Of a DNA stretch of 64,000 nucleotides, positions 24,050 to 35,050 are shown in pieces. The notes below the pieces were generated by a model. That model saw only the letters and a list, made by a program, of their open reading frames with translations, ran no database searches and had not been told where the DNA came from. The position numbers were made by a program, and so were the translations under genes. How positions within the stretch are numbered: position 1 is the stretch's first letter; the number at the start of each line of letters is the position of its first letter. Source of the stretch: Puccinia triticina (taxonomy: Eukaryota; Basidiomycota; Pucciniomycetes; Pucciniales; Pucciniaceae); assembly GCF_026914185.1 (NCBI RefSeq), contig NC_070565.1, positions 3,906,001-3,970,000 of the forward strand. The letters are read 5' to 3'.

Positions 24050-25606
24050 AGTCAGCATTTCCCAACCTATCTCTCCCCCCATCCGCACCCACTGAACTTT
24101 TTTTTTCATGTCCATCTTTCTGCAGTGCCGGCCAAGCAACCGACCAGCAAGAAGCGCACCAAGGCGGAGAAGAAACGCCTCCGAAAAGCCCAAGTCGGTC
24201 TCCTAGAAGCCCGCCCCGTCCCGCAGCCTTCCTCACTGACACTCTTCCGTTTTTCTCTCAACAGGCAGCCGTGTTCTGTTGGTACTGTGAACGAGAATTC
24301 GAGGATGCTAAAGGTGCGCCATTTCTATTTTGAAGCTGCGTCATCGATCTGGTTCTGATACATATGTTCGTTTTTTTTTTCTTGGCTGCTGCTTCGTTAG
24401 TCCTGTTGCAACACCAGAAGGCGAAACATTTCCGATGTCCCCATTGTCCGCGGCGGTTGAACACGGCAGGCGGGCTGGCAGTGCACATCGACCAAGTGCA
24501 CAAGCTGCCCACAGACAGGTTAGAGCCTTGCTTGTGACAAGCGACAGTCATCGATCCTTCCAGGAGGGAAACTGACAGATGGGGGGCGTTTCTTTGTTGA
24601 ACGGGGACCACCACAGGATCGAGAATGCGATGCCAGGACGAGACACGTTCGACGTGGAGATCTACGGGATGGAGGGTGTGCCGGCGAACGACCTAGCGGA
24701 CTGGAAGCGACGCAAGGCGGAAGCGATGGGGGTCGAGCCGGAGGCGCAGAAGCGGAAGCGGCCGAAGATCTATCTGGGCGTGATTTCGTCGGAAGAGCTG
24801 CGCTCGCAACTGCAGCAGCACCGCGCGCTCATGAACGGCATCTCCGCCGGGATCCTCTCTCGTCCAGCCGGTCCGCCCTTCGGTGGCCTTCCTCCCCCAG
24901 CTGCCATACCCTCCTCGGCCCCCTCCGTCCCGCCCCCGGGCCTCTTTGCACCCTCCTCAGCTCCCATGCCGCCCCCGCCCGGCTTCCCCTTGTTGCCCCC
25001 ACACCCCGGCATGCCCTTCCCTCCGCCCGGAATGTCCCTGCCCCCCATGCCTCACGGCATGTTGCCTCCAGGCATGCCCTTCCCTCCTCCCCCTGGAATC
25101 TTCCCCCCGGGCATGCTGCCCCCCGGAATGCCGCCTCCTCCCGGGATGATGCCCCCACCAGGACTTGGGTAAGCCTTTTATCTCACACCACCTGCAAAAA
25201 AAAAAAGTGATACATTTTTTACTGAGGTCGATCTGTCGCAGTATGATGCCTGGCGCACCACCATTTGCGCCCCCAGGTGCGCCCCCCATCAACACCCTAC
25301 ATGCGCCTCCTCCTGGCCCCCAAGCGGCACCCCCGGGCGAGGCTGGCGCGGGCCCGGCCCTTCCTGCGACGCCACTGCAGCCGTACAAGATTGCCAACAG
25401 TCAAGTGACCCTCAAGCCTGGCCAAGTCTTGGTATACGGGGACAGCGAGGTCTCTCTGGTCAGTCGCCGATGTCCCTGGCACTACTGCTGCTAGTTTTGC
25501 TGATGCGTTTGTCCACTTGATTTAGGAGGAGAAGCGGGCTCGTCAGCCACGCTACCAGGCCCCGATAGCGGTCCCAGACATGCGGTTTGGCCTTCCAACG
25601 CGTTGA
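24050..25606 (+). CDS. BuGZ/ZNF207-like C2H2 zinc-finger protein
   Basis: This is an orthologue of ZNF207 (BuGZ), which in animals loads Bub3 on kinetochores, binds microtubules and also has splicing links. The exons read [20 protein letters not shown], then two C2H2 fingers: [22 protein letters not shown] and [45 protein letters not shown] follows, a block highly specific for this family. A long Pro/Gly/Met-rich low-complexity region comes next (24880-25340). The last exon is [20 protein letters not shown], resembling the Bub3-binding GLEBS motif. The best start model splits the ATG: A at 24050, donor GTCAGC, acceptor CTGCAG, TG at 24126-24127. No unsplit ATG fits. Further introns precede AAVFCW, VLLQHQ, IENAM, MMPGAPP and EEKRAR. 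Stop TGA is at 25604-25606. The Pro-rich region may phase-separate, as in animals (inference). Confidence 0.88.
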
Positions 25607-26598
25607 AGAAAAAAAAAAATGGCCCTGTTAGAAACACTCGGATCCGCTCCCTCGATCCGCTCCTTATTTGTGCCTTTTCAGTGTCTCCAGACGAAAAGCC
25701 GAAATCCAATAAGCCATACCCACTCCTCCCAACACTTCCCACGCACCCAATCAGTGCGCGCTCCTGAGTTTACACATATACACACATTAGATCTACTGGT
25801 GACAGAAACCAGTTGTTGTGAAAAGGAAACAGGTAGCGAAATTGTTCCTGTGTTTGTTGACGCGCATCTGACCAAACCAGGCCCTGATGTGCAACAGCAT
25901 GAGGCCATGTCGCTACGAGCATGACAAGAAGACAAGGCGACTGAGACCACTTGAGCCGCGCCGCGACAAGCGGACGCCACACCACAGGGGAGCCGCACCC
26001 CGGCCCGCTCTTTGCAGGCCTCCCAGCTCACCTACTGCACCTGTTTAGATTTTCTGGGGTGCAGGACTAAACAGTAAGTACTGCAAGACACACGCACAGA
26101 GAGCTGAGTTGAAGATCGTATTAGATCGATAGATTTCTATACCGTACATGCAGCTAAAGAAGAGGGGCCCGGGAAATACACACATCTACATACATCGCCA
26201 GTAGTACAGACAGAAAAGATCCGGACTAGGAAAGAGAAAGCGGGCGGGATGGCGCGCTTGAAGCCGCCTCGCATACGAATGTTTTTTTTTTCTTGCGCCT
26301 TGCTTGTTCTTTACGTATGTCAGTGTAGGAATAAATAAATCGAGAGAGGATAAGGATGGAGGAGTTGGTGTGTGTATGGATAAAAACTGAGCATTGAGGC
26401 GGGCCTAGAGGAGAACGGGATTGCGGGGCGAGGGTGGCGGACGAGGACGGAGATGGATGGATCGATCGATCGATCGCGAGATGAGAGATTGTGTGTGTGC
26501 GAGGGTTAGGAGTTCCTTCGACTGGTGCAGAAGAGCCAGGCCGCCGATTCAGCATGCACACATCCGAGACAAACGGGGGGAGAAGGAAGGGGGCGGAT
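25607..26598. other. Convergent 3' region between BuGZ-like gene and PIL1
   Basis: About 1 kb holds both 3' UTRs. A (GATC)n microsatellite occurs near 26457-26478. The long open frames overlapping here on either strand are GC-rich shadows of PIL1. A donor-like AG|GTAAAT at the PIL1 stop means PIL1 could have one more exon here. Confidence 0.4.
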
Positions 26599-28566
26599 TT
26601 ACCTGATCTCGAGGCCTGTTGCGGTGTCGCGTTTATTGATCTGGAGGGGCTGGACGACGGCCGAGCCGTGGTCGTCGGCGCCGAACGCGTGTGCGGGGCC
26701 AAGCGAGCGAGGCACGCTGGGGGGCGGGGTGGCGAGGGCGGAGCTGTTGGGGGCGCGTCTGAATGCGCCGGCATGGGTGGTGCGGCCCTCGGCTGCGGGC
26801 AGGCCGGAGACGGGGCCTGTGGAGATGGCATGGTCGCGCAGACGGGGCGAGTAGGCCGACTTGGGGCCGGCGTCGTCCGAGTCGCTCCTGCGTCCCAGGC
26901 CTGCTGCGGTTGTGGAAGAAGGCTTGGTGGATGGGGGGTCGGGCTCGACGAGGGAGGAGCCGGGGTAGGGCCGGGGACTGCTGTCAAGGGACGGGTGTTG
27001 CAGACCGTGCCCGCCGGCCTGGCCCGGGCCTCCTCCTCCTGCGGCGTCCGAGGATGGCTTGTTGTGGGCACTCGGCGGGGGCGAGTAGAGCGAGCTGGGC
27101 GAGTACACGGGCTCGCTGGGGTGGCCCGGGCCGGCGGACAGGGGGGCGCCGTTCAAGCCGCGGACATAGAACACGTTCTCGATGTACGACGGCCGGTCGT
27201 GCGACTCGGCGCCCGGGATCTCTGCCGGGGTGCGCGACAGACGGGCGGCCATGCCGGTGGGACTACCCTGGGATCCTGCTGCTGCTGCTGCGGATAGAGG
27301 CGGGCTGGTCGTGCCGGGCTCGGCGACGGAGTTGTAGCCGCCGTGGTGGGTGGGCAGATGGGCCTCCGATGAGGCCTGGGCGGTGTACGGCAACGAGGAG
27401 GAGTAGTTGTCATGCGGGGCGTAGACGGGGCCAGGGGCGCTGTTGGGATGGTGTGCTGAGCTGCTGCTGGGCGCAGTTCGGGCGGATGAGTCGAGCGGCG
27501 GATCGTTCGGGGCGGGCTGGCTGAAGTACAGCGGGGGGAGCTCCATGGGCAGGCTGTGGGAGGCGTCTGAGGGGGGGTGTGAGGCCTGGTGGAGGCTTGC
27601 AGGATGCTCGGATTCGGAGTGGGGGGACTTGGAGGAGGAGGCGGCCGGCCCGCCCTCGGCGTGGTCCTCGATGGTGGCCGGATGGGCGGGGGCGGCCGAA
27701 TGGGAGGGGTTGAAGACCACCTGGGTCAAGCATCTCTGGGCCTCCTCCACCACGCTCTGGGTCTTGTTGGCCGCACAGTACGGCTGCCGAGCCGTGCCCG
27801 GCGCCGTCCGTTCCACCGGCACCTCCGCCGTCAGCATCTTCCCGAACTCGCACACGATCGTCATCTTCTCCGCCAGCTCGAGCATCGCCCCCAGCCGCAA
27901 TCCGAGCCCTTCCCGCACCGTCTCGCGCTTGAAGTCTGAGAGCCGGGCCTCCTCGATGGCTACCGAGTTCTCCAGACTGATCAGCTCGGAGCGAGCCTCC
28001 TGTAGCCGGGTGGTCAGCGCGGGCAGGTCCTTGTTCTCGCTGCTCATCTTGGTGATCTGCAGGTCCTCTTTTCAGTCAGTCCATATATCTTTTGCAGGTG
28101 GGAGTCTGGGATGCTCACCTTTTTCTCCAGGGCGGTGATTTTAGCCTGGATGGTCTCCCTGCTCTTCTTGAGTGCGGCGAGGGCCTCCTCGCGCATGCGG
28201 ATGCTCTTGAAGTGGATGCGGTAGGTGCCGTCGTGGTCGGAGAAGCGCGACTGGGCGTCGGCGAGGTGGCCGAGCAGGATGGCCAGCTTGGGCAGGATGT
28301 CGGCCAGGTCGTCGCCCTCGTTGAGCCCCCATTCCTTGAGTGCGTCTGCGGCCTTGCGATAGTCGACGGACAGCCGCGAGGATCTGTTGGGTGGAGCAGG
28401 GGTGAGTGTGTTGTTTGTTGGAGATGGGGGATGGATGGGCCTACGCGGAGAGGACGTTTTTCTCGGTGGAGATGATCTCTGCCAGGTTGCGGATGTCCTT
28501 TGGGGCCAGGGAGAGCTTGTTGGTGTGCTGGATGCGGGCCTTGGCGTCGCTGAGGAAGGAGGCCAT
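26599..28566 (-). CDS. PIL1: Eisosome core protein PIL1/LSP1 family (BAR domain)
   Basis: Pil1/Lsp1 proteins form a BAR-domain lattice that bends the plasma membrane into eisosomes (MCC furrows). Three exons: ATG 28566-28564 starts MASFLSDAKARIQHTNKLSL, followed by LAEIISTEKNVLSA. Exon 2 (about 28385-28110) carries SVDYRKAADALKEWGLNEGD, LPKLAILLGHLADAQSRFSD and IHFKSIRMREEALAALKKSR. Exon 3 has MSSENKDLPALTTRLQEARS, IEEARLSDFKRETVREGLGL, LELAEKMTIVCEFGKMLTAE, and RQPYCAANKTQSVVEEAQRC. These are the coiled helices of the Pil1 BAR fold in the canonical order. A long, low-complexity Ser/Pro/His-rich tail (about 300 residues) replaces the short acidic tail of yeast Pil1. That makes it longer than the yeast protein and a likely target of phosphorylation (inference). 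The stop at 26599-26601 overlaps a possible splice donor. Confidence 0.92.
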
Positions 28567-29888
28567 CGCTGGTGGGCTGTGTGGGCTGCTGGTGGGTTTT
28601 GGTGTGATCCGGCCGCGTGACAGCTGGAGATCCATCCCCGGCACAGCCACCACCCCAGCCACCCCACATCAAGCACCCCGCCTGCCAAGATGGGAACCAA
28701 CACGTCCTCTGGAGGAGCACTCGGCCTTTTTAGTTATCCTTTTGTCTTTCCCAGGGAGACATATACAATCGTTGACGAGTTAGGAAAAAATAGAGACAGA
28801 GTTCCGCAAAGCTGAGTTCGCTCGCCGAATCCGTCCACCCAGGGATCCGGAAGAGCGTCAGGGTCAGCTGCTGGCTGGCGAGCATCTTCACACTCGAACT
28901 AGTTAGTCTCGGGGTCCAGTTGCTTCGACAAAAAGCTGCAAGCATTGGGACGAGCTCAGTTTGATCATGGGCACAAGAGCTGTCACCGCCATGACTGGCT
29001 AGTAGCTGAATCAAACAAAACGCAATGAAATTACAAAGAGCTCTACCAATGAAACTGCTGGCCACAACAGTTCCAATGATGCTTAGTCTGGACAAGATTT
29101 GGACAACAGCTCAGACAAAGATTCAAGTGATGACTTGAGTGAAGATTGAGAACTATGTAGATGAAAATGATCTTGTCCACATTTCTTCAATACATACAAC
29201 TTTTTTTTTTGTGCTATACATGTCACAGTGCCTTGTGAGGAAAAATTCAAATGCAAAATCTGTACTGAATTATGTCTTGAGTGGGCTGCCAAGTCTACTT
29301 AAATGGAGTTGAGTTGGTGTGTTGACTTGTGTGGTGTAATTGGGCATTATGGGTTGAAGGATGCTGATGTTTTTACTTTATAACTGAAAGTATCAGTTAT
29401 ATTTTAATTTGCAATCAGATCTTCAGAGTATTGTGGCAATGATGCTAATGTTTATTCAATCTGAGTTATTATGATGTTGTGGAAAGTAGGAAGTGGCACC
29501 CTGGAAAAGTGTCCAGGGACCAATACTACTTCAAGTTGTTTCCCAGATGAGTTGAGTGGTTCTTTGGAACTCCACTCTGCTGTTCTGTAAGGTAGTCATA
29601 AGGCACAAGATGTACACAAATAGAAAACAATGGAAGTAAATATGCCGTAAAGTAAAATAAAGCCACCATAAGTAACATAAAAGCTCTCCCAAGCAGACAC
29701 TGTAGAACAAGTAACAATAAGGCTGTAAAAGAATGATAGCCCATAAACAAAATCCAGAGCATACTCTGCCGCGACATACTTTGTAGAAATATAAAGGCTG
29801 GACCTGGTAAGAAATGAACAAGTCTGCCTCTCTTCAAGAATTTATACTGTTCTGAGTGATTACTGGTGACGGCTGCTCAGTACCACTT
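28567..29888. other. PIL1 upstream region and gene-free sequence
   Basis: The first few hundred bases hold the PIL1 promoter. Beyond about 28750 the sequence becomes AT-rich and repeat-like. Frames such as 28730-29095 and 29526-29837 (both minus) have no domain; the latter is hydrophobic by composition only. Confidence 0.4.
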
Positions 29889-30207
29889 ATGGTGTTCAAA
29901 GTTGGTTTGCATAATTTTATGCATGCATAAATCATAAAATCATAAGGCCCCGTTTGGAGCCAATATAATCCAGGCAATATATGAGTTTTTTTGTGTGACA
30001 TCTGATCAGGTCCACCAATACTTGATCAGATGTCACAAAATTCCAGATTATATTGCACAATTATATTGGCTCCAACAGGGCCTAAAGTCTTTTTTGCAGG
30101 GGATGTGACTGTCTGATTATGTAATACAAAATTTCCTCACCAAAATATTTTTATGATTTGATGATTTATGCATGCATAAAATTATGCAAACCAACTTTGA
30201 ACACCAT
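29889..30207. mobile_element. Outer inverted-repeat element (319 bp) hosting a second MITE
   Basis: The arms 29889-29943 and about 30153-30207 are inverted copies that match at all but about one position over 55 bp (outer end ATGGTGTTCAAAGTTGGTTT). The space between contains the MITE at 29946-30082 plus about 70 bp of unpaired sequence. It is probably a hairpin-type MITE; its own target duplication is not clear. Confidence 0.7.
29946..30082. mobile_element. Tourist/PIF-Harbinger-like MITE, 137 bp, TAA duplication
   Basis: Termini are GGCCCCGTTTGGAGCCAATA and, inverted, GGCCCTGTTGGAGCCAATA. They are flanked by TAA on both sides (29943-29945 and 30083-30085). A 3-bp TWA duplication with GGSCC(C/T)GTT ends is typical of PIF/Harbinger-derived MITEs. 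The core also folds: ACATCTGATCAGG faces TTGATCAGATGT. It sits exactly at the inner border of the left arm of the outer element. Confidence 0.75.
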
Positions 30208-30429
30208 GATTATGTTCCACTAATCTTTGGAAATCTGCTCTAAGTCTGATCTTTAGCCTAAGAGTCTGCCAGTGATAAGTTTGGCACCTTGTAAGTACAA
30301 ATCCGCAATAGCTAGTATGAATAAAAGGTAACACCTAAAAATATTCTAATACTATCTGTTCTGTTCCGTAAGTTGTAAGTAAATTAAGATGAGTAGTAAG
30401 ATAGATGATTCCCCAAAAGAAAAAGAGAG

Positions 30430-30965
30430 AAAATACATCCCCCCCCTTCCCCCTCTTGACCTCCACACTTGTCAACTGCTGTTCCCACCCAATTGTGCAC
30501 TAAGACACTATCCCACCTAGTCCACCATCTCCGCCCAAGACCTGCATACCACACTCCCAGGCTCTGCTCCTCCAATGCTTGACCTTGCATGTCCTCTGTC
30601 TAGCCCCCCGCAGTGAGTCTCTCACCAGAACCTCAACCCCATTTCCACCTGCTTTGGCCACCCCAGCTCACCTGCTACCCAGTACACGCATTTGCTCCGC
30701 CAGAGTCCAGCTCAAGCCCTCCAATCCACTATCTGATATAGCTCTTGGTCAGACCTCCCCACAATCCGTGATCTGTCCTGTGTCTGCTTTTATCCCCAGA
30801 CATGTAGCTTTTGGCATGCATTTTTCCCAAGCTTCCTGATATCACCACACAGTGCTTATGTCACAAAGTGCATGGTGAGCTCAGCCGTGCGTGCATTCCT
30901 GCCTGTACTACTTCCAAGCAGACATTCTGTCAGCCTGTGCCCATATAAAACACCACAATTTAAAA
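30430..30965. repeat. Dispersed non-coding repeat, copy 2
   Basis: This is the diverged partner of 22641-23185, in the same orientation. It keeps the blocks TTCCCACCCAATT, CTAGTCCACCATCTCC, TCTCTCACCAG and CAGTGCTTATGTCAC. The two copies share block order but differ by many substitutions and indels, so the family is old. Confidence 0.65.
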
Positions 30966-33025
30966 GTCTGCAGAATCTGTAAGTCAAGGAAGATCCATGG
31001 GGGATCTCTTCCCTCCACCTCTGCCTTGTGCATGAACACAGAAAAACAACCAGAAATCATAGAAAAGAAGTAAAATATGAAACAGTTGTGGGAACATCCC
31101 ACACATCCACTTTCCTACTCACACGCACACCTCCACCAAGCCCCACTCTCACTCTAACCCCTGTCCCCTCGGCCGTGGAACTCCTCTCTGCCTAGCCTAC
31201 TGGATTGGAATCCCACTTGCAGCCTTTTTTTGGCTGCCACAGCTTCCCCCAATCCCAGCCGCTACTAGTCAGTCTGTGCTGGCCTGCTCAGTTTGATTCC
31301 AGCCTTTATCCTTGATCTCTGCGTGTTGCCTCCTTAATTTGTATGCTATTCTTCCCTTGGATCCTTACACAGGTGTTGTGCATCCACCATTTAAATCTGC
31401 ACTGTGCAGCCCCCAAACTCTGGAACTCCACACATCCCCAGTCACTTTTGACCCCTGCACCACATTGTGCCACCACATCAGGATGGAGGGTTTGGGTTCC
31501 CCTAAAGAGGAGGATGATCATGCAGAGAGGAATTCCTGCAGCACTTGCACTCTGAAAAATGTACAGCTAAAGTGGGTGAAATAGACCTATCTACATGGAA
31601 GTGCACATAACCGTGCACAGGGGATGAGATGGTCCAATGGGGGAAAACCATTCTAAACTGGAGCTCTTGCAGAATGCTCACACACAGAGATCCCAGGCTC
31701 AAATCGTGGTGGCCCTACCCCTCCCCCTCCCCCCTTGGAAGCTACACTCCTCCATCAACAGATCTCAACATGTTGTAAAGCTATAAAACTTTCCTGTAAC
31801 TGCAACAGTTCACAGACACAATGTACTATTTAGTAACAGCATAATTGTGCTCTTACACCATACTTGCATTGCCTTAGTGCACAATTTCTAATCAATAAAC
31901 ACTTAAAAAAATCACCGCACACAATAATTTCTGCCTGTGAGAAAACAGATTCTTTCCTCAGTCAACAACTGGTCCGGCTTGCAGGCAAGATCCAACTCCA
32001 AATGCTCTTTATGTACCATGCTGGGTCCACCTGGATCCATATACATAGGTCAGATTAACATCTACTTGATCCAAAATCTAGCTCCAGGGAATATTCTTCA
32101 AGCACACAATATTTGCCACACATGTGGGAGAAGGCTTTGGTGGACTGTAGTTATTAGTGGGGTTCAAATTGGCAGAAATCCACTGCTGATTTTGTCTGCT
32201 CATGCACCTCTCAGTAAGGTTTATGCATGGTACATTGCTTTCAAAGTGGAGCTGCCCACCAGAACCTTGCAGCTTTCCCAGGACAAGCAAAATGTGCAGT
32301 TGATGATTTTGATGACTGATTTTGAAATCCACCTTAACTGAATCCCCTTATCACGCCTCCTATGCAAGTATGGCCGTGCTTGACGTGGTGGATTGCGGAA
32401 CCAATGTTCTCTCATCCGGGGTTGTTGCAGGATGAGTACTGTAGGATGTTCTGCGGCGAGTAAATTCACACGCTGTGACAACAAATTGGTTCTTGTTTGC
32501 TCAGGAGCCTCATTGATTGGCCACCAGCCCACCTTGCTCCTCTCCTAGTCAAAGTACAAGTGTCCAGGGTCTTGCTCATGTCCCACGAGGTCCCAGATCC
32601 GAAATTTGGTAGTTGTGCCACCAGCCAATTACATGCTGAACGGGATTGTCTTGAGCTTCCATCTCCGCACCAGGGACCTGGCCACTCCTGGTAGTGGTAC
32701 CAATGTACACACAGCCCAAAACTTGTTGGATTTTACATTCACCTGACGCCAACTGACGCAAGTCCTTCAGGACTCATTTTATAATCCAAAAATGTAGACC
32801 GACTCAATCAGCCGCCACGAGTAGATTGACAGGCTGTAGAGGTTGTGAACTGTTGCCAACAGCATGGAAATTCTGTGGGCACACCCAGTCCCGGGGGGCT
32901 TAGTTAAGTCAGCGCGGCACCATCGCGCAAGGAGAATAGGACCAGGATGACATAATAATGTCTCATCCAAAATGAATAAAATACTATTTATGCAACTTAC
33001 ACTTTCTCGATTGTTTTTTTCGGAG
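30966..33025. other. Decayed repeat region without a supported gene
   Basis: AT- and CT-rich sequence with short frames only. A minus frame at 32221-32532 (RQARPYLHRRRDKG) has the feel of a transposase fragment but I cannot place it. The motif GGCTTAGTTAAGTC at about 32899 recurs near 35.4 and 36.6 kb. Confidence 0.35.
31621..31716 (+). repeat. tRNA-like (SINE-type) Pol III promoter pair
   Basis: TGGTCCAATGG at 31630-31640 fits the A box and GGCTCAAATCG at 31696-31706 approximates the B box, at a suitable distance. The stems do not fold into a functional tRNA, so a tRNA-derived SINE head is the best guess. Confidence 0.3.
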
Positions 33026-33388
33026 TGGCGGATATCGCTTGGTAAGACAGCTGTACGAGATCGACCATACCAACGCCGGATGCCCTATAGGAGGGAACAT
33101 ATCGATCATGAAGTTTGTGTTTTGATTTGAATAACTAATCCACCCACTCCCCTTTCATCCTGAACTCCTGAACGAACCTCTGCATGATTTGTCTATGGCA
33201 GGTTTGATGAGATCGCTAACATTCACTTGGAAACTGTTTGCCCAGATAATCCAGCCAATCTGAACTTGCCATTAAATCTCAAGCCAAAGCAAGAACGAGA
33301 TTATACTTCCCTCGACATCGTTTCTTTCCCAGAAAGGCCAACTTTGATACCACTCCCTCAGTCAATCGAGATTGAATTAAGAGATTGA
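33026..33388 (+). pseudogene. Last two exons of a truncated, unrecognised gene
   Basis: I do not recognise the protein. After a polypyrimidine-AG acceptor (ends 33025), an exon reads GGYRLVRQLYEIDHTNAGCP then IGGNISIMK. A GTTTGT intron follows, and after CTATGGCAG the next exon reads FDEIANIHLETVCPDNPANL and ends with PLPQSIEIELRD and TGA at 33386-33388. The composition and clean splice junction look like real coding sequence. Upstream of 33026 there is only repeat-like DNA, so the 5' part has probably been lost or displaced. Only 20 bp separate its stop codon from the NUC1 ATG. Confidence 0.45.
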
Positions 33389-33408
33389 ATTAATCAATTG
33401 ATATCCTC

Positions 33409-35050
33409 ATGGCGTCCACATTGTCGCACTCCGCCGTTTTTGCAGCAGGCTTGCTGATTGGAGTTGGATCCATATTTTACTCAACTCAACGCTCAAGCCA
33501 TCATTCAGCCCACGCGCAAAACCAGAGCTCGGCCACCACGATTCCCACCAACTCGGCCAGCAGTCAACAGGCTCCTTTCCAACAACAGCACTTCTTCTCA
33601 GCCCCGCAAGCACCACCCATCCCTCACCATTCGTCATCGCTCCAAGAGATCCTTAGATTTGGCAATCCTGGTACGTCTTGCAATCACTTCCAATACTCGT
33701 AAGAATCACATCGCAAGTTAAGCATTTCCATGGTTCTCGATGACTCACAAGGCCCGATCAGCGATTTCTTTGCAAGAGAGGCATACGCAGTTGGATATGA
33801 CAGAAGGACGAGGAATCCCGCGTGGACAGCCGAGCATTTGACGAGTAGTAACTTGAAATCGGGGGATGGCGATGATAAACCAGATCGGTCTCATTCGTTT
33901 TGAGTCATTTTCTTTTCTCACCCGTCTTCCTTTTTTCACTTATGCCCCAATTAAGCTCCTCAACATACTTTTCTGCCCAGAACTAAGGTTCAGAAGATTG
34001 ATTGACTGACATAAACCGAAATATCGATACTCAGAACATTTCATGAGGATATGTCAATCCCTAGTCAATTTCGATCCAAACTAAGCGATTACTTCCGGAG
34101 TGGGTATGATCGCGGACACATGGTTTGTGCCCAACATTAAGCTGGAATTGATACACATTTCTCTAATTATATTTCTGTCCTATTGTTTTTTTGGTAGGTC
34201 CCAGCGGCAGATGCCAAAAGAAGCCAGTCAGCCATGAACCAGACCTTTTTACTCTCGAATATCGCACCTCAAGTCGGAGAGGGATTCAATCGGGACTGTT
34301 AGTGAACTTTCCAGTTTTCTTCTTTCTCGCCACTAGCGCAATTTGACCGGTGTGGGTAGCACCATATGAATGCTCTGTCGCTCACTGTTGGTCTGCTTTC
34401 TCCTCTGCGATGGATTGCGGGATGCAGATTGGGCACATCTTGAAGGCTTTGTTCGCCAACTCACCAACTCGTTTCAAGACGTTTATGTTTTCACCTTGCC
34501 GATGTACCTTCCCAAGCAGGATCCAGTGACCAATAAGCAGATCGTGAGCTACGAAGTGATCGGTAAGAGTTGGAAAATCCCTAGCCATAAAAGCGGTGAT
34601 GATTGTTGATAGCCCATTCCGAATTGGATCGTCCTAGGTAATCCACCCAACGTAGCCGTCCCGACCCATTTTGCCAAAGTGGTTTTTGCAACCGGAGGAA
34701 AGTTGGATTCGGGCGGCCAAGGAGTGCTGGGCTCCTTCGTCCTTCCAAACGACAAGATCTCGAACGACCAGCCACTAACGTCATTCGAAGTACCCGTCGA
34801 ATCGGTCGAAAGGTCGGCTGGGTTGACCTTATTACCCGAAAGTGTCAAGAGCAACCCTGTTAGACTTTGCTCCACCGTCCAATGCGATAGCATATTGAGA
34901 AGTCGTCAGTGCTTATTTGCCTCTCTTTTCCTCCGTTGCCTCGTTACCTTATGACATCATCGAGCTTAGCCACTGACCCTTTCTTTCAACATTTTGGGAA
35001 TTTTAGTCAGCCAAATCACTTACAACAAGCCCAAGAAACCAGCCAAATGA
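33409..35050 (+). CDS. NUC1: Mitochondrial DNA/RNA non-specific nuclease (NUC1 / endonuclease G)
   Basis: This is a member of the DNA/RNA non-specific beta-beta-alpha-Me nuclease family, located in mitochondria and acting in mtDNA turnover and cell death. The N-terminus (MASTLSHSAVFAAGLLIGVG) is a hydrophobic mitochondrial leader. Exons then give SLQEILRFGNPG, FFAREAYAVGYDRRTRNPAW, SQFRSKLSDYFRSGYDRGHM, and VPAADAKRSQSAMNQTFLLS. The split motif DRGHMVPAAD carries the catalytic His; NQTFLLSN contains the metal-binding Asn. Later exons give YWAHLEGFVRQL, DVYVFTLPMYLP and VAVPTHFAKVVFATGG. The last exon encodes SQITYNKPKKPAK and TGA at 35048-35050. At least six short introns interrupt it; one donor, GTTTTG near 33898, is weak. 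The very close upstream stop means its promoter must lie within the older exon sequence. Confidence 0.92.

Noticed and set aside
24770..25158. Minus-strand Gly-rich frames
   Set aside because: Shadows of the Pro-rich region of the BuGZ-like gene.
26491..27524. Long plus-strand frames of 253 and 268 codons
   Set aside because: Antisense shadows of the GC-rich PIL1 tail; composition is Gly/Arg/Ala only.
32221..32532. Minus-strand frame suggesting a transposase piece
   Set aside because: No catalytic motif or element ends were found; kept only as a remark.
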